Shown here one piece after another: positions 51,539 through 63,163 of a DNA stretch of 64,000 nucleotides. The position numbers and the translations under genes are program-made. Source of the stretch: Pigmentiphaga sp. NML030171 (GTDB lineage: Bacteria > Pseudomonadota > Gammaproteobacteria > Burkholderiales > Burkholderiaceae_B); NCBI RefSeq assembly GCF_002188635.1, contig NZ_NINX01000025.1:1-64000 (forward strand), in the 5' to 3' direction. The notes beneath the pieces are model-generated. The model was not told where the DNA came from. It ran no database searches and worked only from the letters and a program-made list of their open reading frames with translations. How positions within the stretch are numbered: position 1 is the stretch's first letter; each line of letters opens with the position of its first letter.

Positions 51539-53563
51539 TCAATCCAGGCGGATGCCGAATTCGGCGACGATGGCGCCCGCGCGCGCGTAGTCGTCGCGCG
51601 TACGGCGCGTGAAGTCTTCCGCGGATCCTCCCACCGGCACTTCCCACTGCGCGCGGAATTCCTTCTGCACGTCGGGCTCGGCCAGGATGGCCGCGACCTC
51701 GCGATTGAGCCGCGCGACCACCGGGGCGGGCGTGCCCGCGGGCGCCAGCATGCCGTACCAGGTCGTCACGTCCAGCCCCTTCACGCCCTGTTCCTCCAGC
51801 GTCGGGACCTGGGGCAACAGCGGGGAACGGGTAGGCTGCACGACGCCCAGGGCCACCATCTTGCCGGCCTGGACATGCGGCCAGAGCGAGCCGGGCACGC
51901 CATAGATCAGGTCGATGTGGCCGCCCAGGAGGTCGGTGATGGCGGGCGCCGTGCCCTTGTAGGGCACGTGCGTGATCGACACGCCCGCCGCGCGGTTGAA
52001 CAGTTCTCCGGCGATGTGCATGGGCGAGCCGCTGCCCGGGCTGCCATAGCTCAGGCCCGGGCACTTCCTGGCCAGCGCGACCAGTCCGGCCGCGTCGGAC
52101 ACGCCCAGGCCGGGCCGCGCGGCCAGCAGCAGCATGCCTTGCGACAACTGGATGACCGGCGCGAAGGCGCGCACGACGGCTGGCGTACTTGCCTTGGGCA
52201 ACAGATGGGCGGCCAGGATGTCCTGCTGCATCTCCTGGGCGTAGTCCTGCTTGGCCGCCCACTCCGCGCCTTCGTCCGGCAGGCAGGGGGCGGGCCGCGT
52301 CAAGGCATAGCCATAGGTCTGGCATACGCCCTCGCCTTCGGCGCGCATGCCCTTGGGCCGCTCGCCCGCCTGCACGGCGCGGATGCCCGCCCGCAACTGG
52401 CGGCGGAACAAGGCGATGCCGGCATCGGCGGCGGTGAGGTTCTCGTTGGCCTGGATCGCCATCCTGCCCTGCGCGACCCAGGCATCCCAGTCGCCCGGGT
52501 TGCGGTGCCGTTCCTCGTAGCTGCGCTCGCCCGTCTGGCCGAAGGTGATCGTGGCAAGGTAGTCGGCACGCGCTTTTTCGCTCCATTTGGGCGACAAATG
52601 CAGCCATCCCATGTGCATCGCGTTGAAATCGTCGTTGGGCACGATCCAGGTCGACAGGCCCAGGCCATGGCTGGAAGGCAGTTGGCGCCGGTAGCGCAGC
52701 TCGATCGCCTGCCGTCTGCCCGGCTCGCCAGCCATGTTCTCGGGAATCGCGTCGCCCAGGCGGATGCCGTCGGGCACGCGGGCGATGTTGGGCAGGATCA
52801 GCTCGTTGACGCGGCAGTAGTACAGGTCATGCACGCGCCGCACGCTGGTGGTGATCTGCCCGATGGGCGTCTCGCAGGCCTGGATGACGGGAAGATCGTA
52901 GGCGTAGTCGCCGAACTGCTGCACGTCGAACATCGAATGCAGAAAGGTCAGGTGGATGGGATCCTGCGTGTTCTCGCGCAATTGCACCCAATTGCATGGG
53001 TTATGCCAGCAGAACGGCAGATATTCTTCCTCGTCGTGGTGCATGAAGTCGTAGTCGGGAAATGGCGGCCGCTGGTCGGGCGGCCCCATGTACGCGAACA
53101 CCAGGCCGCGGAATTCCCGCACCGGATAGGCGCCGTGGTACATGCGGGACGCCAGCGCACCCGGCACCTTCTCGCCCGGCACCTTCTCGCCCGGCACGTC
53201 CAGCAGCGCGCCGTCCACGCCGTAGTGCCAGCCATGGTAGGCGCAGCGCAGCCCGTGGTCCACGATCAGCGCGAACTCCAGCGAAGTGCGGCGATGGCTG
53301 CAATGGCGCTCCAGCAGACCGAGTGCGCCGGAGCGGTCGCGGAACACCACCAATTCCTCGCCCAGGATGGTGATGGGCACGGGCAGGTCCTTGATATCGG
53401 CGGCCAGCGCCACCGGCTGCCAGAAACGGCGCAGGTACTCGCCGGCGGGCGTGCCGCGGCCGACCTCGGCCAGTTCCCGGTCGGGCGTCGTGGATTGCCG
53501 GCGGTCGTAGCCGCCATACGGTCGGGTTGCGTTGCGGACATCCTGCGCCATCGCGAGCCTCAT
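51539..53563 (-). CDS. Rieske oxygenase fused in frame to a truncated Bug receptor
   Basis: A 674-residue continuous frame. Residues 1 to ~460 are a phthalate-type Rieske oxygenase: C88-x-H90 (RHCSHRR), C107-x2-H110 (CAYHGWHYG), mononuclear iron region [16 protein letters not shown]. From about residue 465 the sequence becomes Bug receptor: [56 protein letters not shown], ending [10 protein letters not shown]. The Bug part lacks its signal peptide and about 120 N-terminal residues, so it cannot act as a periplasmic receptor. A deletion joining adjacent genes, junction near 52160-52210, is the simplest explanation. A second in-frame ATG lies at 53551. The oxygenase half may still function. Confidence 0.85.
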   Translation of the reverse strand: MRLAMAQDVRNATRPYGGYDRRQSTTPDRELAEVGRGTPAGEYLRRFWQPVALAADIKDLPVPITILGEELVVFRDRSGALGLLERHCSHRRTSLEFALIVDHGLRCAYHGWHYGVDGALLDVPGEKVPGEKVPGALASRMYHGAYPVREFRGLVFAYMGPPDQRPPFPDYDFMHHDEEEYLPFCWHNPCNWVQLRENTQDPIHLTFLHSMFDVQQFGDYAYDLPVIQACETPIGQITTSVRRVHDLYYCRVNELILPNIARVPDGIRLGDAIPENMAGEPGRRQAIELRYRRQLPSSHGLGLSTWIVPNDDFNAMHMGWLHLSPKWSEKARADYLATITFGQTGERSYEERHRNPGDWDAWVAQGRMAIQANENLTAADAGIALFRRQLRAGIRAVQAGERPKGMRAEGEGVCQTYGYALTRPAPCLPDEGAEWAAKQDYAQEMQQDILAAHLLPKASTPAVVRAFAPVIQLSQGMLLLAARPGLGVSDAAGLVALARKCPGLSYGSPGSGSPMHIAGELFNRAAGVSITHVPYKGTAPAITDLLGGHIDLIYGVPGSLWPHVQAGKMVALGVVQPTRSPLLPQVPTLEEQGVKGLDVTTWYGMLAPAGTPAPVVARLNREVAAILAEPDVQKEFRAQWEVPVGGSAEDFTRRTRDDYARAGAIVAEFGIRLD
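53161..53190. repeat. Perfect 15-bp tandem duplication inside the Rieske domain
   Basis: CCGGCACCTTCTCGC occurs twice in a row (53161-53175 and 53176-53190), encoding [11 protein letters not shown] at residues ~125-135, just after the Rieske cluster. It keeps the frame and looks like a slippage event adding five residues. Confidence 0.85.
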
Positions 53564-53670
53564 CGAAGTGGAATTGATCGCATTGTCCCGACCGGCCCAC
53601 GGCAGGGGAAGCCGGCCACGGTCAATTCAGTTGTAGGTAAACAGGATGTAATCGAACGTGCAGCACTAGG

Positions 53671-53680
53671 TATCGCGATA
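53671..53680. promoter_or_regulatory. 10-bp palindrome upstream of lysR-like gene
   Basis: TATCGCGATA is a perfect palindrome 46 bp before the LysR start in the 163-bp divergent gap to the Rieske-Bug gene. Position fits a LysR-type binding site, but the spacing of a T-N11-A box is not obvious. Confidence 0.3.
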
Positions 53681-53726
53681 GAGCCATGGCACACTCGGCC
53701 TGTTCCGTCCGGCCCGGGATCACGCC

Positions 53727-54650
53727 ATGGACCATTGCAAACAGCTCGAATCCTTCGTTGCCGTGGCGCTGCACGGCAGCTTCTCGGCCGCGGCCCGCAG
53801 CGAAGGCGTGGCTCCCAACGTGATGCGCGAACGCATCGACGCGCTGGAGGGGCGCCTGGGCGGCCGGCTGGTGCACCGCAGCCCGCGCGGGCTGTCGCTG
53901 ACCGAGGCGGGCGCCGGCTTCCTGGATGCCGCGCGCGCCTTGCTCGCCAACCTGGAACAGGCCGAGGCGGCCGTCTCGGCGCGCGCCTCGGGCGCGCACG
54001 GCCACCTGCGCGTCACCGCCCCCGCGGGCTTCGGGCGGCGGCACATCGCCCCGCTGATCCCGGCGCTGGTGGCCCGCCATCCTTCGCTCGACATCACCCT
54101 GGACCTGCACGACCACTACGCCAGCCTGCCCACCGGCGACTTCGATTGCGCCTTCTTCATCGGCGACCCTCCCGACAGCAGCCAGGTCGCGATCCCGCTG
54201 GGCGGGACGCGGCGCGTGGTGGTCGGCAGCCCCGCCTACCTGGACCGCGCGGGCGTACCGGCCCGCCCCGCCGACCTCGCCCGCCACAACTGCCTGTGCT
54301 TCCACGGCGAAAGCCAGATGCAGGCCCGCCATTGGCAGTTCCGGGTGGATGGCCGGCTGCTGCAGCAGCCGGTCTCCGGCACGCTGCGCTGCTCGGACGG
54401 ATCGACGCTGCACCAATGGGCACTGGCCGGCATGGGCCTGGCCTGGCGCGCGCTGTGGGAGGTCGACGACGACCTGCGCCACGGCCGGCTGCGGTCGGTG
54501 CTGGACGACTACGCGGTGTCGAACGTGGGCATCTACGCCGTGGTGCCCCAGCGCCGGCACATGCCGTCGCGGGTGCTGGTGTTCATCGATCACCTGCGAC
54601 AGGCCTACGGCGATCCGGGTTATCCGTCGGCGCCGGCGGCCCGGCTGTAG
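53727..54650 (+). CDS. LysR family transcriptional regulator
   Basis: A 307-residue LysR-type regulator. The HTH lies at residues ~5-62 ([40 protein letters not shown]), and the effector domain is of the CrgA/DmlR-like type ([20 protein letters not shown]). It is divergent from the Rieske-Bug fusion gene and most likely regulated the pathway to which the oxygenase belonged. Its 3' end faces icd, with a terminator hairpin between. Confidence 0.9.
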   Translation: MDHCKQLESFVAVALHGSFSAAARSEGVAPNVMRERIDALEGRLGGRLVHRSPRGLSLTEAGAGFLDAARALLANLEQAEAAVSARASGAHGHLRVTAPAGFGRRHIAPLIPALVARHPSLDITLDLHDHYASLPTGDFDCAFFIGDPPDSSQVAIPLGGTRRVVVGSPAYLDRAGVPARPADLARHNCLCFHGESQMQARHWQFRVDGRLLQQPVSGTLRCSDGSTLHQWALAGMGLAWRALWEVDDDLRHGRLRSVLDDYAVSNVGIYAVVPQRRHMPSRVLVFIDHLRQAYGDPGYPSAPAARL

Positions 54651-54670
54651 GCGGTCGTTCGCGCCGTCCC

Positions 54671-54703
54671 GAAAAAGAAAAACGCCCGCGCAAGGCGGGC
54701 GTT
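54671..54703 (-). terminator. Intrinsic terminator of icd
   Basis: The stem AACGCCCGC (54681-54689) and GCGGGCGTT (54695-54703) is perfect with a 5-nt loop. On the minus strand it is followed by a T-rich run (complement of 54671-54680). It lies 53 bp beyond the icd stop. Confidence 0.85.
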
Positions 54704-54756
54704 CCAGATCCAGGCAGCAGCGCCGCGTACTGGCGCGCCGCAGTCCCGGCGGAGCT

Positions 54757-57431
<2,675 letters not shown>

Positions 57432-57506
57432 ATGCGCGCCATCCTGCTCTGGCTCCTGGGCGTTCCCATTCCCATCATCATCCTGCTCGCCCTGTTCTGG
57501 CACTAG
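57432..57506 (+). CDS. 24-residue single-span membrane peptide
   Basis: MRAILLWLLGVPIPIIILLA continues to LFWH and a TAG at 57504-57506. The whole peptide is one hydrophobic membrane segment with a central Pro-Ile-Pro. A CGGAG ribosome binding site lies 7 bp before the ATG. Very similar tiny proteins with the WLLGxPIPxIxLL pattern recur in proteobacterial genomes to my recollection, which supports it being real, but no function is known to me. The membrane protein at 57563 starts 56 bp later on the same strand. Confidence 0.65.
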   Translation: MRAILLWLLGVPIPIIILLALFWH

Positions 57507-57562
57507 CGCCCGCGCCGCTTCGCGGTCCACGCCTCCTTCCAACCACAAGAAAAGGCCACCTC

Positions 57563-58477
57563 ATGGAAAACGCTACATCCGCAGGTAATTCTTACGTTTC
57601 CAGCCCCACCCTGGCACGCGCGAACGAATCCCCCGCGTCCGCGGTCTCCTGGGCCGCCATCATCGCCGGCGCCGTCATCGCCTCGGCGGTCTCCTTCATG
57701 CTGCTCGCCGGCGGCGCGGGACTGGGCTTCGTCTCGATGTCCCCGTGGTCCGGCGAAGGGGCCTCGGCCACCGCGCTGGGCATAGGCGCCATCGTCTGGA
57801 TGATCCTGACCCACATCATCGCGTACGGCCTGGGCGGCTACCTGGCCGGACGGCTGCGCACGAAATGGGTCGGCATCCACACCGACGAGACCTACTTCCG
57901 CGACACCGCGCACGGCTTCCTGGTGTGGGCGCTGAGCGCCGTCGTCAGCGCCATCGTGCTCGGTTCAGCGCTGATGTCCGCCGCGGCCGGCACGGCGAAG
58001 GCCGGCGCCACCATCGCCGCGGGCACCGGCGCCGCAGCCACGGCCGCCGCCGGGCAGGCGATGCAGACGGACCAGGGCGGCATGCCGACCGGCTACGTGG
58101 CCGACCTGCTGCTGCGGAGCGAACAGCCCAACCCGGCCGGGGACCCCGGCGCGGTGCGGGCCGAGGTCGGCCGCATCGTCGCCGCCAGCGTGGCCCGCGG
58201 GGAGCTGAGCGCCGAGGACCGCGGCTACCTGGCGCGGGTCGTCTCGGCGCAGACCGGCGCCGACCAGGCCACGGCCGAGAAGCGGGTGGACGACGTCGTC
58301 ACGCGCGCCCGGCAGGCGGCCCAGCAGGCCGAGCAGACCGCGCGGCAGGCGGCGGACACGGCCCGCAAGGCGGCCGCTGCGTTCGCCCTGTGGGCCTTCG
58401 CGGCCATGCTGATCGGCGCCTTCGTGGCAAGCTGGATGGCCACCGTGGGAGGCCGGAGCCGCGACGACATCGTCTAG
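57563..58477 (+). CDS. Membrane protein with coiled-coil-like insert, function unknown
   Basis: A 304-residue protein. Hydrophobic segments are at ~27-58 (VSWAAIIAGAVIASAVSFML), ~70-95 (GIGAIVWMILTHIIAYGLGG), ~118-160 (LVWALSAVVSAIVLGSALMS) and ~275-297 (AFALWAFAAMLIGAFVASWM). Between the third and fourth lies a ~110-residue soluble stretch with an Ala/Gln-rich helix (ARQAAQQAEQTARQAADTAR) that looks like a coiled coil. No catalytic motif is visible. It resembles unnamed membrane proteins often found beside small stress peptides. It follows the 24-residue peptide gene. Confidence 0.75.
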   Translation: MENATSAGNSYVSSPTLARANESPASAVSWAAIIAGAVIASAVSFMLLAGGAGLGFVSMSPWSGEGASATALGIGAIVWMILTHIIAYGLGGYLAGRLRTKWVGIHTDETYFRDTAHGFLVWALSAVVSAIVLGSALMSAAAGTAKAGATIAAGTGAAATAAAGQAMQTDQGGMPTGYVADLLLRSEQPNPAGDPGAVRAEVGRIVAASVARGELSAEDRGYLARVVSAQTGADQATAEKRVDDVVTRARQAAQQAEQTARQAADTARKAAAAFALWAFAAMLIGAFVASWMATVGGRSRDDIV

Positions 58478-58577
58478 CGGAACGGGCCGGGCCGGCCGCG
58501 GGCGTCGATTTGCGCGACAATTGCGGCATCGACCACACGCGGCGCCCGCCGGCCCGCCCCAGCCCCTTCCCCCCGCA

Positions 58578-59774
58578 ATGACAGCGCCGCGCAGCGACAC
58601 TCCCTTCAGCCTCAAGCAGATCGCCGTCCCGGCATTCGGTCCATCAGTCCTCTACGGCGTCGGCAACGGCGCCATCCTCCCGATCATCGCGCTCAGCGCC
58701 CGCGAGCTCGGCGCCTCGGTGGCCCTGGCCGGATTGATCGTGTCCCTGATGGGCATAGGTTCGCTGGTCAGTAACATCCCGGCCGCCATGATCACGTCCC
58801 GCCACGGGGAACGCCGGTCCATGGCGGGCGCGGCCGCGTTCAGCGTGCTGGCGCTGCTGCTGTGCATCTTCGCCACGCATGCCTGGATGCTGGCCGTGGG
58901 GGTCTTCCTGGTGGGCATGGCGGCGTCGGTCTTCATGCTGGCCCGCCAGACCTACCTGATCGATGCCGTGCCCTCCTACATGCGGGCGCGGGCACTCTCC
59001 ACACTGGGCGGCACCAACCGGATAGGCGTCTTCATCGGCCCTTTCGCCGGCGCGGCCATGATTCACTTCGTGGGCATCAACGGTGCCTACTGGGTGGCCG
59101 CGGTGGCGATCTCGGGCGCCGGGCTGATCGCTCACCTCGCCCCCGAGATGGGCGGCCAGCTCCATGCCGATTCCGCGCGCGCCAAGCCGCGCGTCCAGGA
59201 CATCGCGCGCGACCATGCCAAGGTGTTCCTGACCCTGGGCCTGGGCATCCTGCTGGTCAGCGCCCTGCGCTCGTCGCGCCAGGTCGTGATCCCGCTGTGG
59301 GCCGACCACCTGGGGCTCGCGCCGACCGCCGCCTCGATCATCTACGGGCTGGTCGCCGCCATCGACATGTCGGTGTTCTATCCGGCCGGCACGATCATGG
59401 ACCGGCACGGCCGGCTGTGGGTGGCGCTGCCCTCCGTGCTGCTGATGGGCGGCGCGCTGATGGCCACCTCGCTGACGACCGGCGTCGTGTCCTTCCTGAT
59501 CGTGTCGCTGATCCTGGGCTTCGGCAACGGCATCAGTTCGGGCATCGTCATGACACTGGGGGCCGACTCCTCGCCCGCCCATGGACGCACGGAGTTCCTG
59601 GGCATCTGGCGCCTGATCGCCGACGTGGGCAACAGCCTCGGACCGGTCATCCTGTCGGCCATCACGGCCGTGGCGTCGCTGACCATAGGGGTGGCATCGG
59701 TAGGCACGCTGGGGCTCGCAGCGGCGGCCGTCCTTTGGCGGTGGCTGCCGAAGAGGGCCCCCCCTACGCGCTGA
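58578..59774 (+). CDS. Major facilitator superfamily transporter
   Basis: A 398-residue inner-membrane transporter with about 12 hydrophobic segments. The MFS motif A loop between helices 2 and 3 reads ITSRHGERRS (usual GxLaDrxGrR), and the second half repeats it as IMDRHGRLWV. The substrate cannot be inferred. The last codons (RAPPTR) and the stop TGA at 59772-59774 lie within the palindromic repeat that follows, so the element has probably redefined the C-terminus. Confidence 0.88.
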   Translation: MTAPRSDTPFSLKQIAVPAFGPSVLYGVGNGAILPIIALSARELGASVALAGLIVSLMGIGSLVSNIPAAMITSRHGERRSMAGAAAFSVLALLLCIFATHAWMLAVGVFLVGMAASVFMLARQTYLIDAVPSYMRARALSTLGGTNRIGVFIGPFAGAAMIHFVGINGAYWVAAVAISGAGLIAHLAPEMGGQLHADSARAKPRVQDIARDHAKVFLTLGLGILLVSALRSSRQVVIPLWADHLGLAPTAASIIYGLVAAIDMSVFYPAGTIMDRHGRLWVALPSVLLMGGALMATSLTTGVVSFLIVSLILGFGNGISSGIVMTLGADSSPAHGRTEFLGIWRLIADVGNSLGPVILSAITAVASLTIGVASVGTLGLAAAAVLWRWLPKRAPPTR

Positions 59775-60003
59775 CGCGCGCCCCCCAGGGGGCGATGCGG
59801 GTGGACCGGCGGAGCCGGATCCACCGCATCCTGGGTCTAGTACCCGTTTCTTGGGTTGTGGCGCCGGTGCTATCGCTGGCTGCCGGCGACAGCACCGGTG
59901 CTTCATCCCAAGACAGTTTCCCCAGACCCAGGAAACCGCGGATCTGGCTTTGCAGTCCGCCGGTTCGCCCCCTCGAGGGGGCCCGCGCAAGCGGGTAGGG
60001 GGT
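59759..60003. repeat. ~245-bp imperfect palindrome made of two facing repeat elements
   Basis: Everything is symmetric around base 59881. The outer blocks are CCCCCTACGCGC near 59760 and GCGGGTAGGGGG ending at 60002. Inner arms: CCTGGGTCT (59830-59838) with AGACCCAGG (59924-59932), perfect; TCTTGGG (59849-59855) with CCCAAGA (59907-59913), perfect; 59861-59876 with 59886-59901, 14 of 16 paired, 9-nt loop. Left half matches the element at 29481. It occupies the gap between the MFS gene and a convergent Bug gene, so a bidirectional terminator or REP-like element is plausible. Confidence 0.8.
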
Positions 60004-60013
60004 GGGCTTCCCC

Positions 60014-60039
60014 GACCGGCGGAGTCGGATCCTGGGTCT
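60014..60039. repeat. Partial third copy of the palindromic element core
   Basis: GACCGGCGGAGTCGGATCC followed by TGGGTCT repeats, in direct orientation, the core of the left element (59813-59838) with a small deletion. It ends 8 bp before the Bug stop at 60048, suggesting that these cores duplicate locally. Confidence 0.7.
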
Positions 60040-60047
60040 GCTCTTCG

Positions 60048-61016
60048 TTACTCGGGTTTTACGCCGGCTTCGGCGATGACTTCTTCCCAACGCTTCTTTT
60101 CGCTGCGGATGAAGTCGCGCGCCTGGGCGTGGGACTTGATCATCGGATAGGTGCCCAGTTCCGCCAGGCGGGCGGCGAAGGGACCCTGGCGCAGTGCCGC
60201 GTTGACGTCGGCGCTGGTCCGGTCGATCACGGCCTGGGGCGTGCCCTTGGGGGCGAACATGGCGAACCAGCCGGAAGCGACGGTGCCGGGTACGGCGTCC
60301 TTGGCCAGGGGAATGCCTTCCAGGCCGGGCAGCGCTTCGTCGGCCGTGACGGCGATGGCCTGGATGCGGCCGCTGCGCACCAACGGAAGCAGCGGCGCGG
60401 TGCCGTCGACGTACAGCGGGATGTCGCCCTTGATCAGCGCCTGGATGGCCTGCGTCGTACCGCTGAAACCGATCTGCCGGAACCGGGCATGGGCGTACTG
60501 GCCCATCATCTCGGAGGTCAGGTGGGGAACGGATCCGCGGCGGGGGCTGCCGATGACCACGTCGTCGGGCCTGGCGCGGGCGGCGGCCAGGATCTCGGCC
60601 ACGCTCTTGTACGGCGCCTGGGCATTGGCGACGAACAGCATCGGCGTATAGGCGATGGTGGCCACCGTCTCGGCATCGCGTTCGATGTCGAAGCGGGCTT
60701 CCTTGTACATGACCGGCGTGGTCACGGCCGCCGCGGCATGAAAGAGCCCCAGCGTATAGCCGTCGGGCGCGGCCTGGGCCAGTTCCTGCATGGCGGCGAT
60801 GCCGTTGCCGGCGGGGCGGTTCTCCACCACCACCTGCTGGCCCCAGGCCGCGGTCAGCCGTTCGGCCACCAGCCGCGCGATGATGTCGGGGGCGCTGCCG
60901 GCGATGGACGGCACCACCATCTTCACCATGCGGGCCGGATAGGTCTCGGCGGCAAGCGCCGGCACCGCGGCCAGGATGCCCGCCAGCGCGGCGGCGCAGG
61001 CCAGTTTGCGATCCAT
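60048..61016 (-). CDS. Bug-type solute-binding receptor
   Basis: A 322-residue periplasmic receptor with a signal peptide of about 22 residues (VPALA-AE). Marks: PARMVKMVVPSIAGSAPDII, VVENRPAGNGIAAMQELA, FSGTTQAIQALIKGDIPLYV and a C-terminal KKRWEEVIAEAGVKPE. It is more divergent from the other receptors here (for example GSPRRGSVPHLTSEMM), suggesting a different ligand. ATG 61016 follows CGGAGGAGACACGAC. A symmetric operator lies 57 bp upstream, behind the TetR gene. Confidence 0.9.
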   Translation of the reverse strand: MDRKLACAAALAGILAAVPALAAETYPARMVKMVVPSIAGSAPDIIARLVAERLTAAWGQQVVVENRPAGNGIAAMQELAQAAPDGYTLGLFHAAAAVTTPVMYKEARFDIERDAETVATIAYTPMLFVANAQAPYKSVAEILAAARARPDDVVIGSPRRGSVPHLTSEMMGQYAHARFRQIGFSGTTQAIQALIKGDIPLYVDGTAPLLPLVRSGRIQAIAVTADEALPGLEGIPLAKDAVPGTVASGWFAMFAPKGTPQAVIDRTSADVNAALRQGPFAARLAELGTYPMIKSHAQARDFIRSEKKRWEEVIAEAGVKPE

Positions 61017-61072
61017 GTCGTGTCTCCTCCGGTACGCGCGGGCAGGCTGGGCGCCACCCGCTCCTCGACCAT

Positions 61073-61121
61073 ATTTGATATGCATTCAATTAATGTACGA
61101 ATAATTGATTGAGTATCAAAT
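61073..61121. promoter_or_regulatory. Nested 49-bp dyad, probable TetR operator
   Basis: The arrangement is ATTTGATA (61073-61080), 5 bp, TCAATTA (61086-61092), 9 bp, TAATTGA (61102-61108), 5 bp, TATCAAAT (61114-61121). Both half-site pairs are perfect reverse complements centred on 61097. It lies just upstream of the Bug gene and below the TetR gene in the same orientation, so binding by the adjacent TetR protein would block the Bug promoter. Confidence 0.65.
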
Positions 61122-61165
61122 AATGGTTTGTACGGAGGCAGGACGCGCGCCGCGCCATGGCGATC

Positions 61166-61936
61166 CTATCCCTGGCGCGGGCGCCGGGTAGAGGAAGCGC
61201 CCGCGCGCCAGGCGGCGATGCCGTCCAGCGTGATGCGCAGCCCTTCGTCGAAAGCCGTGGCCGAACTCAGGCGAGCGAACGAGCGGCTGATGGCGCGCGC
61301 GGCGGGGTAGGGATCCGCCGACTCCAGCCGCGCCCGGATGAAATCCTCGTGGTAGGCCGGCATCTGCCGCGAAGCCTCGGCCATGCTGGCGCCCACCAGG
61401 TACTGGGCGATCAGGTGGTAGGCCAGCGCCACCTGGTCGTTCGTGAAGCCGCCCTGCATGATGGCCGAGGCCATATGGTTGAAGAACACCATGCCGTAGT
61501 CGGTCTCGTCCGGCTCGACGTCCTGGAACAGGCGGTAGCGGTTGTGCGAGGCCACGTACATGCTGGCACCCGGATTGGCGATGGCCACCGCGAAGCTCAG
61601 CCGCGCGATGGTCTCGACGTCCGAGCGCCAGTCGCCAGTCAGCGCGGGCAGCTTCTCGACCCGCTGGCGGTAATAGTCGTTCAGGACGCCCGACACCAGC
61701 TTGTCGCGTCCGCCCATGTAGTAGTGGATGAGGCCCGGCGCGACGCCGAAATCGCGCGCCAGCTGCACCATCGAGATCTGGTCCAGCGGCATGCTCTTGG
61801 CCAGTTCTATCGCGCGCTGGAGTATGGCCCAGCGGCTCAGCATGGGCTCGGCGGTGATCGGCGATTCGACCTTGGGAGGCCGGCCGCGGCGGCGGGGAAC
61901 GGGGGCCTGGGCGGCGGCCTTCTTGGGGGCGGGCAT
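61166..61936 (-). CDS. TetR family transcriptional regulator
   Basis: A 256-residue regulator. A basic tail (APVPRRRGRPPKVES) precedes the HTH at residues ~35-80 (AILQRAIELAKSMPLDQISM, VQLARDFGVAPGLIHYYMGG). The C-terminal ligand domain is helical and longer than the usual ~200 residues. It lies between the flavin hydroxylase gene upstream (78 bp) and the Bug gene downstream (149 bp), all leftward. The palindrome at 61073-61121 is its likely target. Confidence 0.9.
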   Translation of the reverse strand: MPAPKKAAAQAPVPRRRGRPPKVESPITAEPMLSRWAILQRAIELAKSMPLDQISMVQLARDFGVAPGLIHYYMGGRDKLVSGVLNDYYRQRVEKLPALTGDWRSDVETIARLSFAVAIANPGASMYVASHNRYRLFQDVEPDETDYGMVFFNHMASAIMQGGFTNDQVALAYHLIAQYLVGASMAEASRQMPAYHEDFIRARLESADPYPAARAISRSFARLSSATAFDEGLRITLDGIAAWRAGASSTRRPRQG

Positions 61937-62014
61937 GGCGGGCGGGGCGGGTGGAGACGGCTCTATCGTAGAAAATTATTGCCAGGGCGGCAATTTCCGC
62001 GTCCGTCGCGCCCG

Positions 62015-63163
62015 CTATCCGGCCAGCGCCGCCACCCCGGCCTCCTCCATCTCGCGGACCAGTTCCGGATACTGGAGCTTCAGGCGGTCGCGATCGACCC
62101 GCCCCGTGCGGGTCATGAAGCGGTAGACGAATTCGTGCGGCGAGTCGATCCGCATCCATTCGCGCACGCGCTCGTACCAGGTGTAGGACGCTTCCGAGGC
62201 GCGGATGAGCCGCTGCTTGGCGGGCTTGCGCGACGCCACGTACAGCGCCAGCGCACCGCCGACGTCGTCCGGGCGCTGCCGCAGTGCCTCGGCCAGCGCG
62301 ACGGCGTCCTCCATCGCGATGCGGGTGCCCGAACCGATGGAGAAATGCGCGCTGGCCAGCGCATCGCCCAGCAGCACGCGGTTGCCCGCATGCCAGGATC
62401 GATTGCGCACCACCGGAAACTGGCGCCAGCTGGAATGGTTGGACACCAGCCCATGCCCGCCCAGCTCCGGCGCGAACACCTGTTCGAACAGGGCTTGCCG
62501 CCCCTGCGCGTCCATCGCCTCCATGCCGAACTCGACCCAGGTCCGGTCGTCGCACTCGGCCACGAAAGTACTCATGGCCGCCGAGTACGGGTAGTAGTGC
62601 GCGACGAAGCAGCCGCCCCGCCATTCGCGGAACACCAGTGCCGGCGTCTCGAAGGCCTTGTCGACGCCATACCAGGCGAAGTGGTTGGTCAGCCGGCCGT
62701 GCGTCGTGCCGAAGGCGGCTTCGTCGGCCGCGCGCAGCGTCGAATTCACGCCGTCCGCGCCCACCACCAGGTCGGCGTCCAGCGCATGGACGTCGGCCAG
62801 CCGGTGCTCGTGGCGTACGTCCACGTCCAGGCGGCGGGCATGGTCCTGCAGGATGCGCAGCAGGTCGATGCGCGGAATCGCGCCGCCGCCCGCCCCCGGC
62901 CGGCGCACGACGATGGGCCGCTCGCGCATGACGATGGTCTGGCGGTCGTTGAAGCGCATGGCGCCCATCAGGTCCTCGACCACCTCGGGCGCGGCCTCGC
63001 GCAGCGAGGCCAGGCCGGTGTCGGCCAGCACCACGCCGAAGCCGAAGGTCGCGCCGGCCGGGTTCTGCTCGAGCACCGCGATGCGCGCATGCGGCAGGCG
63101 CTGCTTGAGCAGGATGGACAGGAACAGCCCCGACGGGCCTCCACCGACGATGATGACCTTCAT
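62015..63163 (-). CDS. FAD-dependent monooxygenase, aroyl-CoA hydroxylase-like
   Basis: A 382-residue class A flavin monooxygenase. The FAD loop is KVIIVGGGPSGLFLSILLKQ; the early segment NPAGATFGFGVVLADTGLAS is typical of the anthraniloyl-CoA/salicylyl-CoA hydroxylase subgroup. The DG motif is in VVGADGVNSTLRAADE, and the GD loop in LLGDALASAHFSIGSGTRI. The subgroup places a hydroxyl on an aromatic ring, sometimes as a CoA thioester. ATG 63163 overlaps the VOC stop as ATGA, so both proteins are made together. Confidence 0.85.
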   Translation of the reverse strand: MKVIIVGGGPSGLFLSILLKQRLPHARIAVLEQNPAGATFGFGVVLADTGLASLREAAPEVVEDLMGAMRFNDRQTIVMRERPIVVRRPGAGGGAIPRIDLLRILQDHARRLDVDVRHEHRLADVHALDADLVVGADGVNSTLRAADEAAFGTTHGRLTNHFAWYGVDKAFETPALVFREWRGGCFVAHYYPYSAAMSTFVAECDDRTWVEFGMEAMDAQGRQALFEQVFAPELGGHGLVSNHSSWRQFPVVRNRSWHAGNRVLLGDALASAHFSIGSGTRIAMEDAVALAEALRQRPDDVGGALALYVASRKPAKQRLIRASEASYTWYERVREWMRIDSPHEFVYRFMTRTGRVDRDRLKLQYPELVREMEEAGVAALAG

